64,000 nt of DNA from assembly GCF_001412215.1 (NCBI RefSeq), contig NZ_LLWP01000005.1, positions 124,001 to 188,000 of the forward strand, written 5' to 3'. Both the position numbers and the translations under genes were made by a program. Of the stretch, positions 30,682 to 39,289 are shown one piece after another. The notes under the pieces are model-generated. The model searched no databases, was not told the DNA's origin, and saw nothing but the letters and a program-made list of their open reading frames with translations. The stretch comes from Pedobacter sp. Hv1. GTDB lineage: Bacteria; Bacteroidota; Bacteroidia; Sphingobacteriales; Sphingobacteriaceae. Position 1 is the stretch's first letter. Each line of letters begins with the position of its first letter.

Positions 30682-31056
30682 TTACTTAATCTCAACTACA
30701 GCTCCAGCTTCTTCTAATTGTTTTTTCAAAGCTTCTGCTTCGTCTTTAGCAACACCAGATTTCAATTCTTTCGGTGCACCGTCAACTAAGTCTTTAGCTT
30801 CTTTCAAACCTAAACCAGTTAAGTCTTTTACCAATTTAACAACTGCTAATTTCTGACCACCAGCTTCTTTCAAGATTACATCAAAAGTAGATTTCTCTTC
30901 AGCTGCAGGAGCAGCATCACCAGCAGGTGCAGCAACAGCAACTGCCGCAGCAGCTGGTTCAATACCATACTCGTCTTTTAAGATTTGAGCTAATTCATTA
31001 ACTTCTTTAACTGTTAAGTTTACCAATTGCTCAGCAAACGCTTTTAAATCTGCCAT
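30682..31056 (-). CDS. rplL: Ribosomal protein bL12 (L7/L12)
   Basis: A 124-residue stalk protein. The N-terminal dimerisation domain ([34 protein letters not shown]) is followed by an Ala-rich hinge with [20 protein letters not shown]. The C-terminal domain has [38 protein letters not shown], which binds translation GTPases. It lies downstream of rplJ by 64 bp and upstream of rpoB, the usual order. Confidence 0.98.
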   Translation of the reverse strand: MADLKAFAEQLVNLTVKEVNELAQILKDEYGIEPAAAAVAVAAPAGDAAPAAEEKSTFDVILKEAGGQKLAVVKLVKDLTGLGLKEAKDLVDGAPKELKSGVAKDEAEALKKQLEEAGAVVEIK

Positions 31057-31120
31057 TTTATTAAGATTTTAAAAATTTACGTAAAAATAATTTTGTTTAA
31101 TTGCGAACTTAGGGTGTTCG

Positions 31121-31645
31121 TTAACCTCTTTCTTGTAGTGTTTTAACAATACCTGCAATTTTTCCACCGCCAGACTGTAATGCCGAAATAACATTTTTAG
31201 CTGGTGATTGTAATAGACCAACGATTTCACCAATAAGTTCTTCTCTTGATTTAAGACTTACTAATGAATCTAGGTGGTTATCACCAACAAATATTGCTGA
31301 ATCGATATAAGCTGCTTTTAGTTGAGGCTTATCTTCGCCTTTTCCTTTTCTAAGGCTTTTGATCAGCTTAGCTGGACCATTACCTACTTTAGAAAATAAT
31401 AAAGCTGATTGACCTTTTAATGCTGCGAAGATCTCAGATGAGTCGCCTTCTAATCCATCGATCGCAATTTTGATCAATGTATTTTTAGCAACTTTCATTT
31501 CGATACCGCTTTCGAAACATTTGCGACGGATGTTATTTACTTTCTCAACAGATAAGCCTGAGGTATCAGCAATATAAAAATTGCCATACTCTTGCATTTT
31601 CTCTTGTAGAGCTAAAACTACTTCTTGTTTTTCTTCTCTGTTCAT
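31121..31645 (-). CDS. rplJ: Ribosomal protein uL10
   Basis: A 174-residue base of the ribosomal stalk. NREEKQEVVLALQEKMQEYGNFYIADTSGLSV opens the RNA-binding domain and the C-terminal helix for bL12 dimers follows. Only 2 bp separate it from rplA, so there is no room for the L10 leader that in E. coli controls rplJL from the rplA-rplJ spacer. Any feedback must act elsewhere. Confidence 0.97.
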   Translation of the reverse strand: MNREEKQEVVLALQEKMQEYGNFYIADTSGLSVEKVNNIRRKCFESGIEMKVAKNTLIKIAIDGLEGDSSEIFAALKGQSALLFSKVGNGPAKLIKSLRKGKGEDKPQLKAAYIDSAIFVGDNHLDSLVSLKSREELIGEIVGLLQSPAKNVISALQSGGGKIAGIVKTLQERG

Positions 31646-31647
31646 AA

Positions 31648-32346
31648 TTAGATCCCCGCTACTGATTTAGTTTCGATTGCAATTCCAGGACTCATTGTAG
31701 AAGACACGTGAATGCTTTTAAAATAAGTTCCTTTTGCAGCAGAAGGTTTTAATTTTGAAATCGTTTGAAGAACTTCTAACGCATTTTCATATATTTTCTC
31801 TGCTGAGAATGATACTTTTCCTATTGAAGCATGGATGATACCAGTTTTGTCAACTTTAAAATCAATCTTACCGCCTTTTACGTCAGTTACAGCTTTACCA
31901 ACTTCGTTGGTTACTGTACCTGATTTTGGGTTTGGCATAAGGTTACGTGGACCTAAAACTCGGCCCAACTTACCTACTTTTGCCATACAAGCAGGAGTAG
32001 TGATAATAATGTCAACATCTGTCCAACCACCTTCAATCTTAGCCACATATTCGTCTAAACCCACGAAATCTGCTCCTGCAGCTTTAGCCTCTTCTTCCTT
32101 ATCAGGAGTACAAAGTACTAAAACACGTACAGTTTTACCTGTACCATGAGGTAAAGTAGCAATACCACGTACCATTTGATTGGCTTTACGTGGATCTACA
32201 CCTAAACTTACATCGATATCAACCGATGCATCAAATTTAGTTGTAGTAATCTCTTTTACCAAAGCAGCCGCATCCTGTAAAGAATACGATTTACCGATTT
32301 CTAGTTTAGCGTGTGCCAGTTTTTGATTTTTTGTTAATTTCGCCAC
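31648..32346 (-). CDS. rplA: Ribosomal protein uL1
   Basis: A 232-residue protein of the L1 stalk. Signatures are [23 protein letters not shown], and [17 protein letters not shown] near residue 130. The start codon is GTG (32344-32346), 23 bp after the rplK stop. L1 normally represses its own operon by binding the rplK leader; no such site was checked in detail. Confidence 0.97.
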   Translation of the reverse strand: MAKLTKNQKLAHAKLEIGKSYSLQDAAALVKEITTTKFDASVDIDVSLGVDPRKANQMVRGIATLPHGTGKTVRVLVLCTPDKEEEAKAAGADFVGLDEYVAKIEGGWTDVDIIITTPACMAKVGKLGRVLGPRNLMPNPKSGTVTNEVGKAVTDVKGGKIDFKVDKTGIIHASIGKVSFSAEKIYENALEVLQTISKLKPSAAKGTYFKSIHVSSTMSPGIAIETKSVAGI

Positions 32347-32369
32347 TGTTGTAAACTGTTTTTTGTTAA

Positions 32370-32813
32370 TTAATTTGTCCAGGGTGCATCACCGCTAACG
32401 GTAATTCCCATACTGCGTGCTGTACCTGCTACCATTTTCATAGCAGATTCGATAGTGAAAGCATTTAAATCAGTCATCTTATCTTCAGCAATTGACTTAA
32501 CTTGATCCCAAGTCACCGAACCAACTTTCTTACGGTTGGGCTCAGCAGAACCACTCGTTAATTTAGTAGCTTCCAATAATTGGATAGCAACTGGAGGGGT
32601 TTTGATGATGAATTCGAAAGACTTGTCCACATATACAGTAATCACAACTGGTAATACTTTACCTGGCTTATCTTGGGTACGAGCATTGAATTGTTTACAA
32701 AACTCCATGATATTAACACCTTTAGCACCTAATGCAGGTCCTACTGGTGGTGATGGGTTTGCAGCTCCGCCTTTGATTTGTAATTTAACAAGTGCACCGA
32801 CTTCTTTTGCCAT
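32370..32813 (-). CDS. rplK: Ribosomal protein uL11
   Basis: A 147-residue protein of the GTPase centre. [35 protein letters not shown] opens the N-terminal domain, and the C-terminal rRNA-binding domain ends in [10 protein letters not shown]. It is first of the rplKAJL group and follows nusG after 163 bp that contains a large fold-back array. Confidence 0.98.
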   Translation of the reverse strand: MAKEVGALVKLQIKGGAANPSPPVGPALGAKGVNIMEFCKQFNARTQDKPGKVLPVVITVYVDKSFEFIIKTPPVAIQLLEATKLTSGSAEPNRKKVGSVTWDQVKSIAEDKMTDLNAFTIESAMKMVAGTARSMGITVSGDAPWTN

Positions 32814-32880
32814 TTTCTGATTTGTTAATTGTAATACTCAATGTTAAATATTGGAAGCATGTAACATTTAAGATTTTTAT

Positions 32881-32977
32881 ATAGTAGTATCGAGTAGTGA
32901 GTATCAAGTATCAAGCTTATTTATCTCAAGGTTTCCCTCTTGATACTTGCTACTTGCTACTTGTATCTTGCTACTAT
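32881..32977. repeat. Fold-back heptamer array between nusG and rplK
   Basis: The left arm includes GTATCAA, GTATCAA. The right arm reads TTGATAC, TTGCTAC, TTGCTAC, TTGTATC, TTGCTAC in exact 7-bp phase. Outer ends ATAGTAG and CTACTAT pair perfectly, and the array touches the nusG stop codon. The folded RNA would be about 97 nt. Confidence 0.85.
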
Positions 32978-33519
32978 TACTCTTTTTCTACTTGCATATA
33001 GTTAAGCTCTAATGGTGTTTTACGACCAAAGATTTTAACCATTACTTTTAGTTTTTTCTTTTCTTCGTTAACTTCTTCAATTACGCCAGTAAAACCGTTG
33101 AAAGGGCCATCCATTACTTTAACGTTCTCGCCTACATAATAAGCGATGTTCATTGTTTCACCTTGTTGGCTCATTTCATCAACCTTACCTAAAATACGGT
33201 TAACTTCTGCTTGGCGCATAGGAATAGGATTTCCAGCCTTATCGCCTAAAAATCCAATTACACTATTGATACCTTTAATAATATGTTCTAACTCACCATC
33301 TAAAATTGCCTCAATTAAAACATATCCAGGGTAAAAGTTACGTTCTTTCGCAATTTTCTTCCCTTCTTTCATTTGGTAGTATTTCTCCATTGGGATCAAT
33401 ACTTGAGGTACTAAATGAGAAAAACCTAAACGGCTAATTTCAGAATCAATATACTGTTTTACTTTCTTTTCTTTACCACTTACTGCTCTAACCACATACC
33501 ACTTTAACTGATCGTTCAT
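32977..33519 (-). CDS. nusG: Transcription elongation/antitermination factor NusG
   Basis: A 180-residue NusG with an N-terminal NGN domain ([22 protein letters not shown] and [12 protein letters not shown]) and a C-terminal KOW domain ([38 protein letters not shown]). It couples RNA polymerase to ribosome or Rho. It sits 15 bp downstream of secE in the standard order. Confidence 0.97.
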   Translation of the reverse strand: MNDQLKWYVVRAVSGKEKKVKQYIDSEISRLGFSHLVPQVLIPMEKYYQMKEGKKIAKERNFYPGYVLIEAILDGELEHIIKGINSVIGFLGDKAGNPIPMRQAEVNRILGKVDEMSQQGETMNIAYYVGENVKVMDGPFNGFTGVIEEVNEEKKKLKVMVKIFGRKTPLELNYMQVEKE

Positions 33520-33534
33520 CTAGTAATATTAATT

Positions 33535-33726
33535 TTAAAGTGATTTATAAAAAGTTTCTAATACATAGGTAGCCCCTTTATCCATTGCAAATACTACTAC
33601 TGCAATAATTAATGAAGCCACTAGAACCAGTACTGCCGAATTTTGCAATTCGCCCCAAGTAGGCCAAGTAACCTTTTGGGTCATTTCTTCGTACGATTCT
33701 TTAATAAATTGAACTACACTAGCCAT
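33535..33726 (-). CDS. secE: Preprotein translocase subunit SecE
   Basis: A 63-residue single-span translocon subunit. The amphipathic helix FIKESYEEMTQKVTWPTWGELQNS precedes one transmembrane helix (about 31-50). It is the short form lacking the two extra N-terminal helices of E. coli SecE. Operonic with nusG. Confidence 0.96.
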   Translation of the reverse strand: MASVVQFIKESYEEMTQKVTWPTWGELQNSAVLVLVASLIIAVVVFAMDKGATYVLETFYKSL

Positions 33727-33734
33727 ATTTATAA

Positions 33735-33793
33735 AATTTTGAATGCTTGAATTTTGAAGTTTTGAATGGTTTTATTCACCTATTCAACATTCT
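33735..33793. repeat. Heptamer/octamer fold-back array between tRNA-Trp and secE
   Basis: The left arm repeats TTTTGAA with 7- or 8-nt spacing four times. The right arm has CTATTCAACATTC. The arms are partly complementary. Confidence 0.65.
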
Positions 33794-33813
33794 ATTATCA
33801 ATCATTAGTTTTG

Positions 33814-33884
33814 CACGGGAACAAGGATTCGAACCCTGATCAAAGGTTTTGGAGACCTCTATTCTACCATTGAACTATTCCCGT
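33814..33884 (-). tRNA. trpT: tRNA-Trp (CCA anticodon)
   Basis: A complete cloverleaf: 7-bp acceptor ACGGGAA/TTCCCGT, anticodon loop CTCCAAA with CCA, T loop TTCGAAT, discriminator G as expected for tRNA-Trp. The 3' CCA is not encoded (CAA follows). It lies between tuf and secE, where E. coli has no tRNA. Confidence 0.96.
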
Positions 33885-33894
33885 GTTTGTTAGA

Positions 33895-33932
33895 AAACAA
33901 AGTACCTAAGAATAATCCTAAGTACTTTGTTT
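33895..33932. other. Stem-loop between tuf and tRNA-Trp
   Basis: An 11-bp perfect stem (AAACAAAGTAC/GTACTTTGTTT) with a 16-nt loop. No T-run follows on the transcribed minus strand, so it looks like a processing or stability element at the tuf 3' end rather than a terminator. Confidence 0.6.
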
Positions 33933-33966
33933 CTTTTATCCTTATCCTAATAAATAGGAGTTGGAA

Positions 33967-35154
33967 TTATTTTACAATTTCAGTTACCTGACCAGCACCT
34001 ACTGTTCTACCACCCTCACGGATAGCGAAACGTAGACCTTTTTCCATTGCGATAGCGTTGATCAATTTTACGTTGATAGTTACGTTATCACCTGGCATTA
34101 CCATTTCAGTTCCTTCAGCTAGTGAAATCTCACCAGTTACGTCTGTGGTACGGAAATAGAATTGTGGACGGTATTTGTTAAAGAATGGAGTGTGACGTCC
34201 ACCTTCTGCTTTTGACAATACATAGATCTCAGCTTTGAAATCAGTGTGAGGAGTTACTGAACCTGGTTTACAGATTACCATACCACGACGGATATCAGTT
34301 TTCTCAATACCACGTAACAATAAACCTACGTTATCACCAGCCTCACCATAATCAAGAATCTTACGGAACATCTCAACACCAGTTACTGTAGATTTTAAGT
34401 TCTCAGCACCCATACCTAAGATCTCAACTGGATCTCCAGAGTTGATTTGACCACGCTCGATACGACCAGTTGCTACAGTACCACGACCAGTGATCGAGAA
34501 TACATCTTCAACAGGCATTAAGAATGGAAGATCAGTCAAACGTGGAGGAATTGGAATATAGCTATCAACAGCTTCCATTAATTCCATAATTTTTCCAACC
34601 CATTTTGGATCGCCGTTCAAGCCACCAAGAGCTGAACCTTGAATTACAGGGATATCATCACCAGGGAATTCATAGAAAGATAATAATTCACGAACTTCCA
34701 TCTCTACTAATTCTAGTAACTCAGGATCATCCACCATATCCACTTTGTTCATGAAAACAACTAATGAAGGTACACCTACCTGACGAGCCAATAGAATGTG
34801 CTCGCGAGTTTGTGGCATTGGACCATCTGTAGCTGCAACAACGATAATAGCACCGTCCATTTGAGCAGCACCAGTAACCATGTTTTTCACGTAATCCGCG
34901 TGACCTGGACAGTCAACGTGTGCATAGTGACGGTTAGCTGTTGAATACTCAACGTGAGCTGTGTTAATTGTGATACCTCTTTCTTTTTCCTCTGGAGCAG
35001 AGTCAATCGAATCAAATGAACGCGCCTCAGATAAACCAGCATCAGATAACACTTTAGTGATAGCTGCTGTTAAGGTTGTTTTACCGTGGTCAACGTGACC
35101 GATAGTGCCGATGTTTAAGTGCGGCTTGCTGCGGTCAAACTTTTCTTTTGCCAT
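33967..35154 (-). CDS. tuf: Elongation factor Tu
   Basis: A 395-residue translational GTPase that delivers aminoacyl-t[20 protein letters not shown] is G1, [12 protein letters not shown] holds G2, [23 protein letters not shown] is G3, NKVD is G4. Domains 2 and 3 are complete, ending [10 protein letters not shown]. It follows four tRNA genes as in E. coli tufB. EF-Tu is the only tuf copy visible here. Confidence 0.99.
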   Translation of the reverse strand: MAKEKFDRSKPHLNIGTIGHVDHGKTTLTAAITKVLSDAGLSEARSFDSIDSAPEEKERGITINTAHVEYSTANRHYAHVDCPGHADYVKNMVTGAAQMDGAIIVVAATDGPMPQTREHILLARQVGVPSLVVFMNKVDMVDDPELLELVEMEVRELLSFYEFPGDDIPVIQGSALGGLNGDPKWVGKIMELMEAVDSYIPIPPRLTDLPFLMPVEDVFSITGRGTVATGRIERGQINSGDPVEILGMGAENLKSTVTGVEMFRKILDYGEAGDNVGLLLRGIEKTDIRRGMVICKPGSVTPHTDFKAEIYVLSKAEGGRHTPFFNKYRPQFYFRTTDVTGEISLAEGTEMVMPGDNVTINVKLINAIAMEKGLRFAIREGGRTVGAGQVTEIVK

Positions 35155-35285
35155 GTTTTTATACTTATTAGTAGGTTAACTTTTTTTTATTTATTTATTG
35201 TTTTGATACAATTTCAATACAAAAAACCTTGTTCATTCTGTATAAACAACAGATTTAACAAAGTATTTATTCTTTATTCTTTTTG

Positions 35286-35357
<72 letters not shown>

Positions 35358-35359
35358 TT

Positions 35360-35437
35360 TTAACTTTTAGCTCATTAGTCCATTTGTCATTTGTTCATTA
35401 GCTTACCTATAGAACAGTGAACCAACTCACTAATGAA
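35360..35437. repeat. Heptamer/octamer fold-back array between tRNA-Thr(GGT) and tRNA-Gly
   Basis: Units TCATTAG, TCCATTTG, TCATTTG, TTCATTAG occupy the left side and GTGAACCAACTCACTAATGAA the right. TTCATTAG and CTAATGAA are complementary. Confidence 0.65.
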
Positions 35438-35445
35438 TTCCCAAG

Positions 35446-35518
35446 AGCGGAAGACGAGGTTCGAACTCGCGACCTATAGCTTGGAAGGCTATCGCTCTAC
35501 CAACTGAGCTACTTCCGC
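35446..35518 (-). tRNA. glyT: tRNA-Gly (TCC anticodon)
   Basis: Acceptor GCGGAAG/CTTCCGC, D loop AGTTGGTA, anticodon stem ATAGC/GCTAT with loop CTTCCAA, T loop TTCGAAC, discriminator T. CCA is not encoded. Confidence 0.96.
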
Positions 35519-35526
35519 TTTTTCAA

Positions 35527-35592
35527 TTTCTAGCGCTCGTTTTCAGTTTTAGTTGACTTAACTTAAAACTATCGACTGCTAACTGCCAATTG
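35527..35592. repeat. Fold-back array between tRNA-Gly and tRNA-Tyr
   Basis: TTTTCAGTTTTAGTTGAC and AACTTAAAACTATCGACT form partly complementary arms (AGTTTTAGTT with AACTTAAAACT). Short ACTGCTA/ACTGCC units follow. It ends shortly before the tRNA-Tyr 3' end. Confidence 0.6.
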
Positions 35593-35597
35593 AGTGG

Positions 35598-35680
35598 TGG
35601 GGAGAGAAGGATTCGAACCTTCGAAGTCTCGCGACAACAGAGTTACAGTCTGTCCCATTTGGCCACTCTGGTATCTCCCC
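35598..35680 (-). tRNA. tyrU: tRNA-Tyr (GTA anticodon)
   Basis: A long-variable-arm tRNA. Acceptor GGGGAGA/TCTCCCC, anticodon stem ACAGA/TCTGT with loop CTGTAAC, variable arm TGTCGCGAGACTTCG, T loop TTCGAAT, discriminator A. CCA follows directly at 35595-35597, so here the 3' end may be encoded. Confidence 0.95.
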
Positions 35681-35724
35681 GCTTCTAACTTCGTCAACTT
35701 ATTACTAAGTTTAAAAATTAAAAG

Positions 35725-35797
<73 letters not shown>

Positions 35798-35900
35798 TTA
35801 TATCATACATCCCTTTAAATTGGGGCGTATTTTATAATAATTTAATCTTTCATAGAACATCCATTTCTTTCTGGGCCAACGCCCCTTCCGAAATGGAATG

Positions 35901-35908
35901 CAAATCTA
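35901..35908 (-). promoter_or_regulatory. Promoter -7 box of the tRNA-tuf operon
   Basis: TAGATTTG on the minus strand matches TAnnTTTG about 104 nt upstream of tRNA-Thr(TGT). The leader between contains a CCATTTC/GAAATGG hairpin. No clear -33 TTTG was found. Confidence 0.5.
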
Positions 35909-35944
35909 CAAAAATTAATCTTTGAAAAAAATTTATTTTAAAAA

Positions 35945-35974
35945 AAATTTAGCGGGTTGTATCCCGCTAAATTT
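35945..35974. terminator. Terminator of the hpf transcript
   Basis: A perfect 12-bp stem (AAATTTAGCGGG/CCCGCTAAATTT) with a 6-nt loop, A-rich on one side and T-rich on the other, lies 29 bp after the hpf stop codon. Confidence 0.92.
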
Positions 35975-36002
35975 TATTGAATTGTATCTTAAAAATATCA
36001 CC

Positions 36003-36350
36003 CTAATAATCAGACACTTCATCTGCATTTAAGATGGCTTTATGCTCGCTTAATTTTGCACGAGTTTTATCTTTATGTTTAGTAATTTGCTTTTTTAGTG
36101 ATTCTATAGCCAAATCTGTCGCCTCTTCGAACGATTTACATTGCTCTTTGGCAAAAAGTGTGATGCCTGGCACCATTAATTTAATCTCTGATATCTTATT
36201 TTCTTCATCTTCAACATTTTCTAACTTCAAATAAACCTCTCCCCCTATGATCTGATCGAAAAACTGATCTAATTTATCTACTTTCTTCTGAATGAAATCT
36301 AATAATTTCTTGTCCGCATTGAAATGGATCGACTGTACTCTAATTTTCAT
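36003..36350 (-). CDS. hpf: Ribosome hibernation promoting factor (HPF/YfiA family)
   Basis: A 115-residue protein: MKIRVQSIHFNADKKLLDFIQKKVDKLDQFFDQI and ESLKKQITKHKDKTRAKLSEHK fit the short HPF/YfiA fold, which binds the 30S mRNA channel when growth stops. Unlike long HPF it has no C-terminal dimerisation domain. It is preceded by AAAGGAGG only 4 nt from the ATG, one of just two strong SD sites in the window, and that SD abuts the stop codon of the upstream Xer gene (13-bp spacer). Confidence 0.92.
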   Translation of the reverse strand: MKIRVQSIHFNADKKLLDFIQKKVDKLDQFFDQIIGGEVYLKLENVEDEENKISEIKLMVPGITLFAKEQCKSFEEATDLAIESLKKQITKHKDKTRAKLSEHKAILNADEVSDY

Positions 36351-36354
36351 TTTT

Positions 36355-36362
36355 CCTCCTTT
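36355..36362 (-). promoter_or_regulatory. Strong Shine-Dalgarno sequence before hpf
   Basis: AAAGGAGG pairs in all eight positions with the standard 16S 3' end, four nt upstream of ATG. This is unusual because nearly all other genes here have no SD. Confidence 0.8.
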
Positions 36363-36363
36363 T

Positions 36364-37245
36364 TTATGCCTTTGGATGGGCTTGTTTATATATTGATTTT
36401 AAGCGTTCTACTGAATTATGGGTATAAACCTGTGTGGCTGCTAAACTAGCATGCCCCAATAATTCTTTTATTGCATTGAGGTCTGCCCCACGATTTAACA
36501 GACTGCTCGCAAAAGAATGCCTTAACACGTGTGGGCTCTTTTTATCTTGTGTTGATATTAATGTCAAATAACTATTTACAATCCGATACACTAATTTCGG
36601 ATAAGCAGGTGCTCCTGTATTGGTAACGATTAAGGTAGTGCTTTTGTTATTAAATTTTTGCATCGATTTTAACAACTGGTATGCCTTAAGTTGGTCTACC
36701 AACACTTGATGAACAGGTATGATACGCTGTTTGTTTCTCTTACCCAGAACTTTAATGGTCGATTCGTAAAAATTAATAGCCGTATCATCTAACTGTAATA
36801 ATTCTGCTAAACGAATTCCTGTTCCAAAAAGCAGCTCTAAAACTATTTTATCTCTTTGCGAAGAAAAGCTATCATCAAAATTTCCATCATTGTCTAACAA
36901 CAGATCCATTTTGGTTTCTTCAACAAATACAGGCAAACGTTTCGGAACTTTTGGCGCTTTAATTAGCAACATTGGATTAGCCGCAATCTCTTTTTCTCTG
37001 AGCAGATATTTATAAAAGCTGCGTAAAGTAGAGATTTTTCTGCCAATGGCATTTTCTGAAATTTGCTGATCTAACAAGTGTACCATGAAACTGCGCACAT
37101 GGGTAGCTTTGACATCGATAGGGCTTAGCTCAAAATCTTTTTGCAGAAACGCCTCATATTGCAATAAATCTGTACGATAAGATTGAATGGTATGGGGCGA
37201 GTAGCGCTTTTCGTGTTGCAAATAGATTAAGAAACTGCTAATCAT
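36364..37245 (-). CDS. Tyrosine recombinase, XerC/XerD type
   Basis: A 293-residue recombinase. It has the SAM-like N-terminal core-binding domain (FLIYLQHEKRYSPHTIQSYRTDLLQYEAFL) and the catalytic set: Arg near 146 in GTGIRLAELL, His-x-x-Arg in SPHVLRHSFASSLL (near 239-242), His in LLGHASLAATQVYTH and Tyr near 274. It likely resolves chromosome dimers at dif, but XerC and XerD cannot be told apart by eye. It is co-directional with hpf and lies after the rpsU terminator. Chromosomal context argues against a mobile integrase. Confidence 0.92.
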   Translation of the reverse strand: MISSFLIYLQHEKRYSPHTIQSYRTDLLQYEAFLQKDFELSPIDVKATHVRSFMVHLLDQQISENAIGRKISTLRSFYKYLLREKEIAANPMLLIKAPKVPKRLPVFVEETKMDLLLDNDGNFDDSFSSQRDKIVLELLFGTGIRLAELLQLDDTAINFYESTIKVLGKRNKQRIIPVHQVLVDQLKAYQLLKSMQKFNNKSTTLIVTNTGAPAYPKLVYRIVNSYLTLISTQDKKSPHVLRHSFASSLLNRGADLNAIKELLGHASLAATQVYTHNSVERLKSIYKQAHPKA

Positions 37246-37316
37246 AAGCCGTTTTGGTTAGGTGGTTTGTGAATATACAAAAAATAGCAAATCCAATTAA
37301 TTTTTTGACAAAAAAA

Positions 37317-37342
37317 ACGTCCCGATGATTATCGAGACGTTT
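37317..37342 (-). terminator. rpsU terminator
   Basis: An 11-bp stem with one C-A mismatch (AACGTCCCGAT/ATCGAGACGTT) and loop GATT is followed on the minus strand by a run of T. It separates rpsU from the Xer gene. Confidence 0.88.
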
Positions 37343-37365
37343 TAATCTATTTAAACAATCTAGAA

Positions 37366-37560
37366 CTATAAAGTTCCTTCTTGATTCATGTTCTGAATGT
37401 AAACAGCGTGTTTAATTTCTGTACGACGAGCTACGGATTTTTTCTCGTATGCTTGGCGGCTACGTAATTCTCTTAATACACCAGTTTTTTCAAATTTTTT
37501 CTTGAAACGTTTTAGCGCTTTATCTAATGATTCGCCGTCTTTAATATTAATAATGATCAT
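37366..37560 (-). CDS. rpsU: Ribosomal protein bS21
   Basis: A 64-residue basic protein, MIIINIKDGESLDKALKRFKKKFEKTG then RRTEIKHAVYIQN. bS21 sits by the 3' end of 16S rRNA; in Bacteroidia it is known, together with bS18 and bS6, to cover the anti-SD, explaining the lack of SD use. Its own leader has a strong AGGAGGT 11 nt before the ATG, consistent with autoregulation: ribosomes without bS21 would read it best. The start was set at the ATG 37560, not further upstream in the long open frame. Confidence 0.95.
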   Translation of the reverse strand: MIIINIKDGESLDKALKRFKKKFEKTGVLRELRSRQAYEKKSVARRTEIKHAVYIQNMNQEGTL

Positions 37561-37571
37561 AACGTTGAAAT

Positions 37572-37578
37572 ACCTCCT
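37572..37578 (-). promoter_or_regulatory. Strong Shine-Dalgarno sequence before rpsU
   Basis: AGGAGGT, fully complementary to CACCUCCU-type 16S ends, with an 11-nt spacer to the ATG. In a genome with hardly any SD sites this marks a likely feedback-controlled start. Confidence 0.85.
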
Positions 37579-37797
37579 CTCGTTGTTTTTTAAATCCCTT
37601 GTTTTACTTGGGGTTGCAAATGTAGGTAAAATATTGAAAGAGAGAAAGTTTTTTCTAAAATTATAGCGAAATAATCTCCATTCATTTAAATAAACATCAA
37701 TTTGAACCTTAAAATACACCGAAGTAGATAATTTACGCCACAAAAGATAATTGCTTATTTTTCTTTTAGTACTTTTAAATACCTTAATCAATATGTT

Positions 37798-38181
37798 ATG
37801 ACAACAGGAAAGAAAATAACAGTAATTGCAAGTGTACTCATTATCCTAGCTTTAGGAGTGTTCACTTATTATAGATATTACTTTGTATTTGGCGAAGGCG
37901 TTAAAGCAGGCGACCTTAATTATATTGTTAAAAAAGGTTATCTCTTTAAAACCTACGAAGGGAAGTTGATTCAATCGGGCATCAGATCTAAACAAACCGG
38001 AACCGTGCAGTCTAATGAATTTGAGTTTTCAGTTTCTGACGAGGCCGTGGCCAAGAAAATGATGGAGAATAGTGGCAAAACTTTTGAACTCCATTATAAG
38101 GAATATAAAGGCACTTTACCTTGGCGTGGATTTAGTGTATATGTAGTAGACAGCATTGTGAGTATGCGTGAATTGCCTTAA
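37798..38181 (+). CDS. Membrane-anchored hypothetical protein
   Basis: A 127-residue protein with one N-terminal transmembrane helix (about 8-25) and a 100-residue extracytoplasmic domain: AGDLNYIVKKGYLFKTYEGKLIQSGI and FELHYKEYKGTLPWRGFSVYVVDSI. Homologues of this type are conserved in Bacteroidota and some carry the misleading label 6-phosphogluconate dehydrogenase, for which there is no motif here. Function is unknown. Transcribed away from rpsU. Confidence 0.75.
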   Translation: MTTGKKITVIASVLIILALGVFTYYRYYFVFGEGVKAGDLNYIVKKGYLFKTYEGKLIQSGIRSKQTGTVQSNEFEFSVSDEAVAKKMMENSGKTFELHYKEYKGTLPWRGFSVYVVDSIVSMRELP

Positions 38182-38191
38182 TGCAAAAAAA

Positions 38192-38220
38192 AGCAACCCT
38201 AGCAAATGCTAAAGGCTGCT
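38192..38220 (-). terminator. Terminator of the 38.2-39.2 kb lipoprotein gene
   Basis: An imperfect stem AGCAACC-TAGCA/TGCTA-GGCTGCT with loop AA is followed on the minus strand by eight T. Confidence 0.7.
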
Positions 38221-38246
38221 CCCACTATTATATAACCTAAAAAAGA

Positions 38247-39158
38247 CTAATTTACGGTACTTAAAAAAGCATCAATTGTGGCCTGATCTGCCGCTGTAAC
38301 CGCAACATTGACATGTAAATCATTCGATACGGTAAAACTGCTATGGCCAAAATAAATGGTGTCGTCCATGCCAACAGAAATGATGACCAATTTTCCGGAT
38401 AGACCAATGGGCATTGAATTGAGGTAAGAACGATGTTTATTAACGGCCAGTACAAATGGCAATCCTATTACACTATTAAGGTTATCAAATATCAAATAAG
38501 CTTTTTGATCTTTAATACTCGGCGTAACCCCAGTATATACCGGACTAGCAGTAATGGTTGTTTTAGGATTAGGGTTGCTATAAAAATAATCACAATTGAT
38601 CCATCCAAAATTTGGCAACGAGAATTCATAATAACTAGGTGAAGTTGTTACTCTAAATTTATCATTAGTGATCCAAGTACTATCGGATACTGTTGTGCCA
38701 GCAAAAACAAATAGGTCCATTGGTTGTGTACTTAAGGTAGTAGGCACTTTCACCACAACATTGCTGGCTGGATTTAATTTTAGCAACTGGCCATTTTGCA
38801 AAGCTAAAACCTGTAACTCGCCTCCAGAGATCAAGATCTGACCATTCGATTCTGTAGTTTTTCCTGACAGCAAAATATCTCTTTTGCTCAATACTTCTTT
38901 TAAAGTTAATTTGATACTGCCCGTTACCGGATTACCACTGGCATCTAAAAATGCATTGGCAGGAAAATCTATTTTGATCCCTTTTGCTCCTGTAATGCCA
39001 AATGCGGTTCCGGCAACTCCATTAAATTTTTGTGTTGGAACTGAGAATTTGGCATTGAAATCTGATAGGTTTAATTTTGAGGGATTCTCTACGCCATCTT
39101 TTTTACAGGCGGTTAAACAAACAATAAATATAGCTGCGATTAAAGTTAAATTTTTCAT
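38247..39158 (-). CDS. Hypothetical lipoprotein
   Basis: A 303-residue lipoprotein (lipobox LTAC, Cys18, then KKDGVENPSK). GIKIDFPANAFLDASGNPVTGSIKLTLKEVLSKRDILLSG is a beta-rich module of a kind often seen in Bacteroidota surface lipoproteins; the rest is also beta-rich. No catalytic motif was recognised. The upstream AAAGGAAG is a weak SD-like sequence. It is flanked by its own terminator and by that of the acyl-CoA dehydrogenase, so it is a single-gene unit. Confidence 0.75.
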   Translation of the reverse strand: MKNLTLIAAIFIVCLTACKKDGVENPSKLNLSDFNAKFSVPTQKFNGVAGTAFGITGAKGIKIDFPANAFLDASGNPVTGSIKLTLKEVLSKRDILLSGKTTESNGQILISGGELQVLALQNGQLLKLNPASNVVVKVPTTLSTQPMDLFVFAGTTVSDSTWITNDKFRVTTSPSYYEFSLPNFGWINCDYFYSNPNPKTTITASPVYTGVTPSIKDQKAYLIFDNLNSVIGLPFVLAVNKHRSYLNSMPIGLSGKLVIISVGMDDTIYFGHSSFTVSNDLHVNVAVTAADQATIDAFLSTVN

Positions 39159-39289
39159 GGTTATCTTCCTTTTTAATGATGCTTACTCTGTTTAGGCTTT
39201 TCTGCTTTCGCCATCTTTTATAGTAGCATATCAATGAAGTTCAATTTTTGTTACCCCCTATTGAAAAAATAAAAACCTGAAAAACAAAA

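Noticed and set aside
36364..37245. Xer-type recombinase as a prophage or island integrase
   Set aside because: It lies in a core block between rpsU and hpf, has no adjacent tRNA insertion duplication, and reads like a dif resolvase.
37561..37791. Long open frame upstream of rpsU
   Set aside because: bS21 is about 64 residues and the strong SD lies just before the ATG at 37560; the upstream frame has no family features.
38247..39158. SD-like AAAGGAAG before this lipoprotein as a third strong SD
   Set aside because: It lacks the GGAGG core, so it was not counted with rpsU and hpf.
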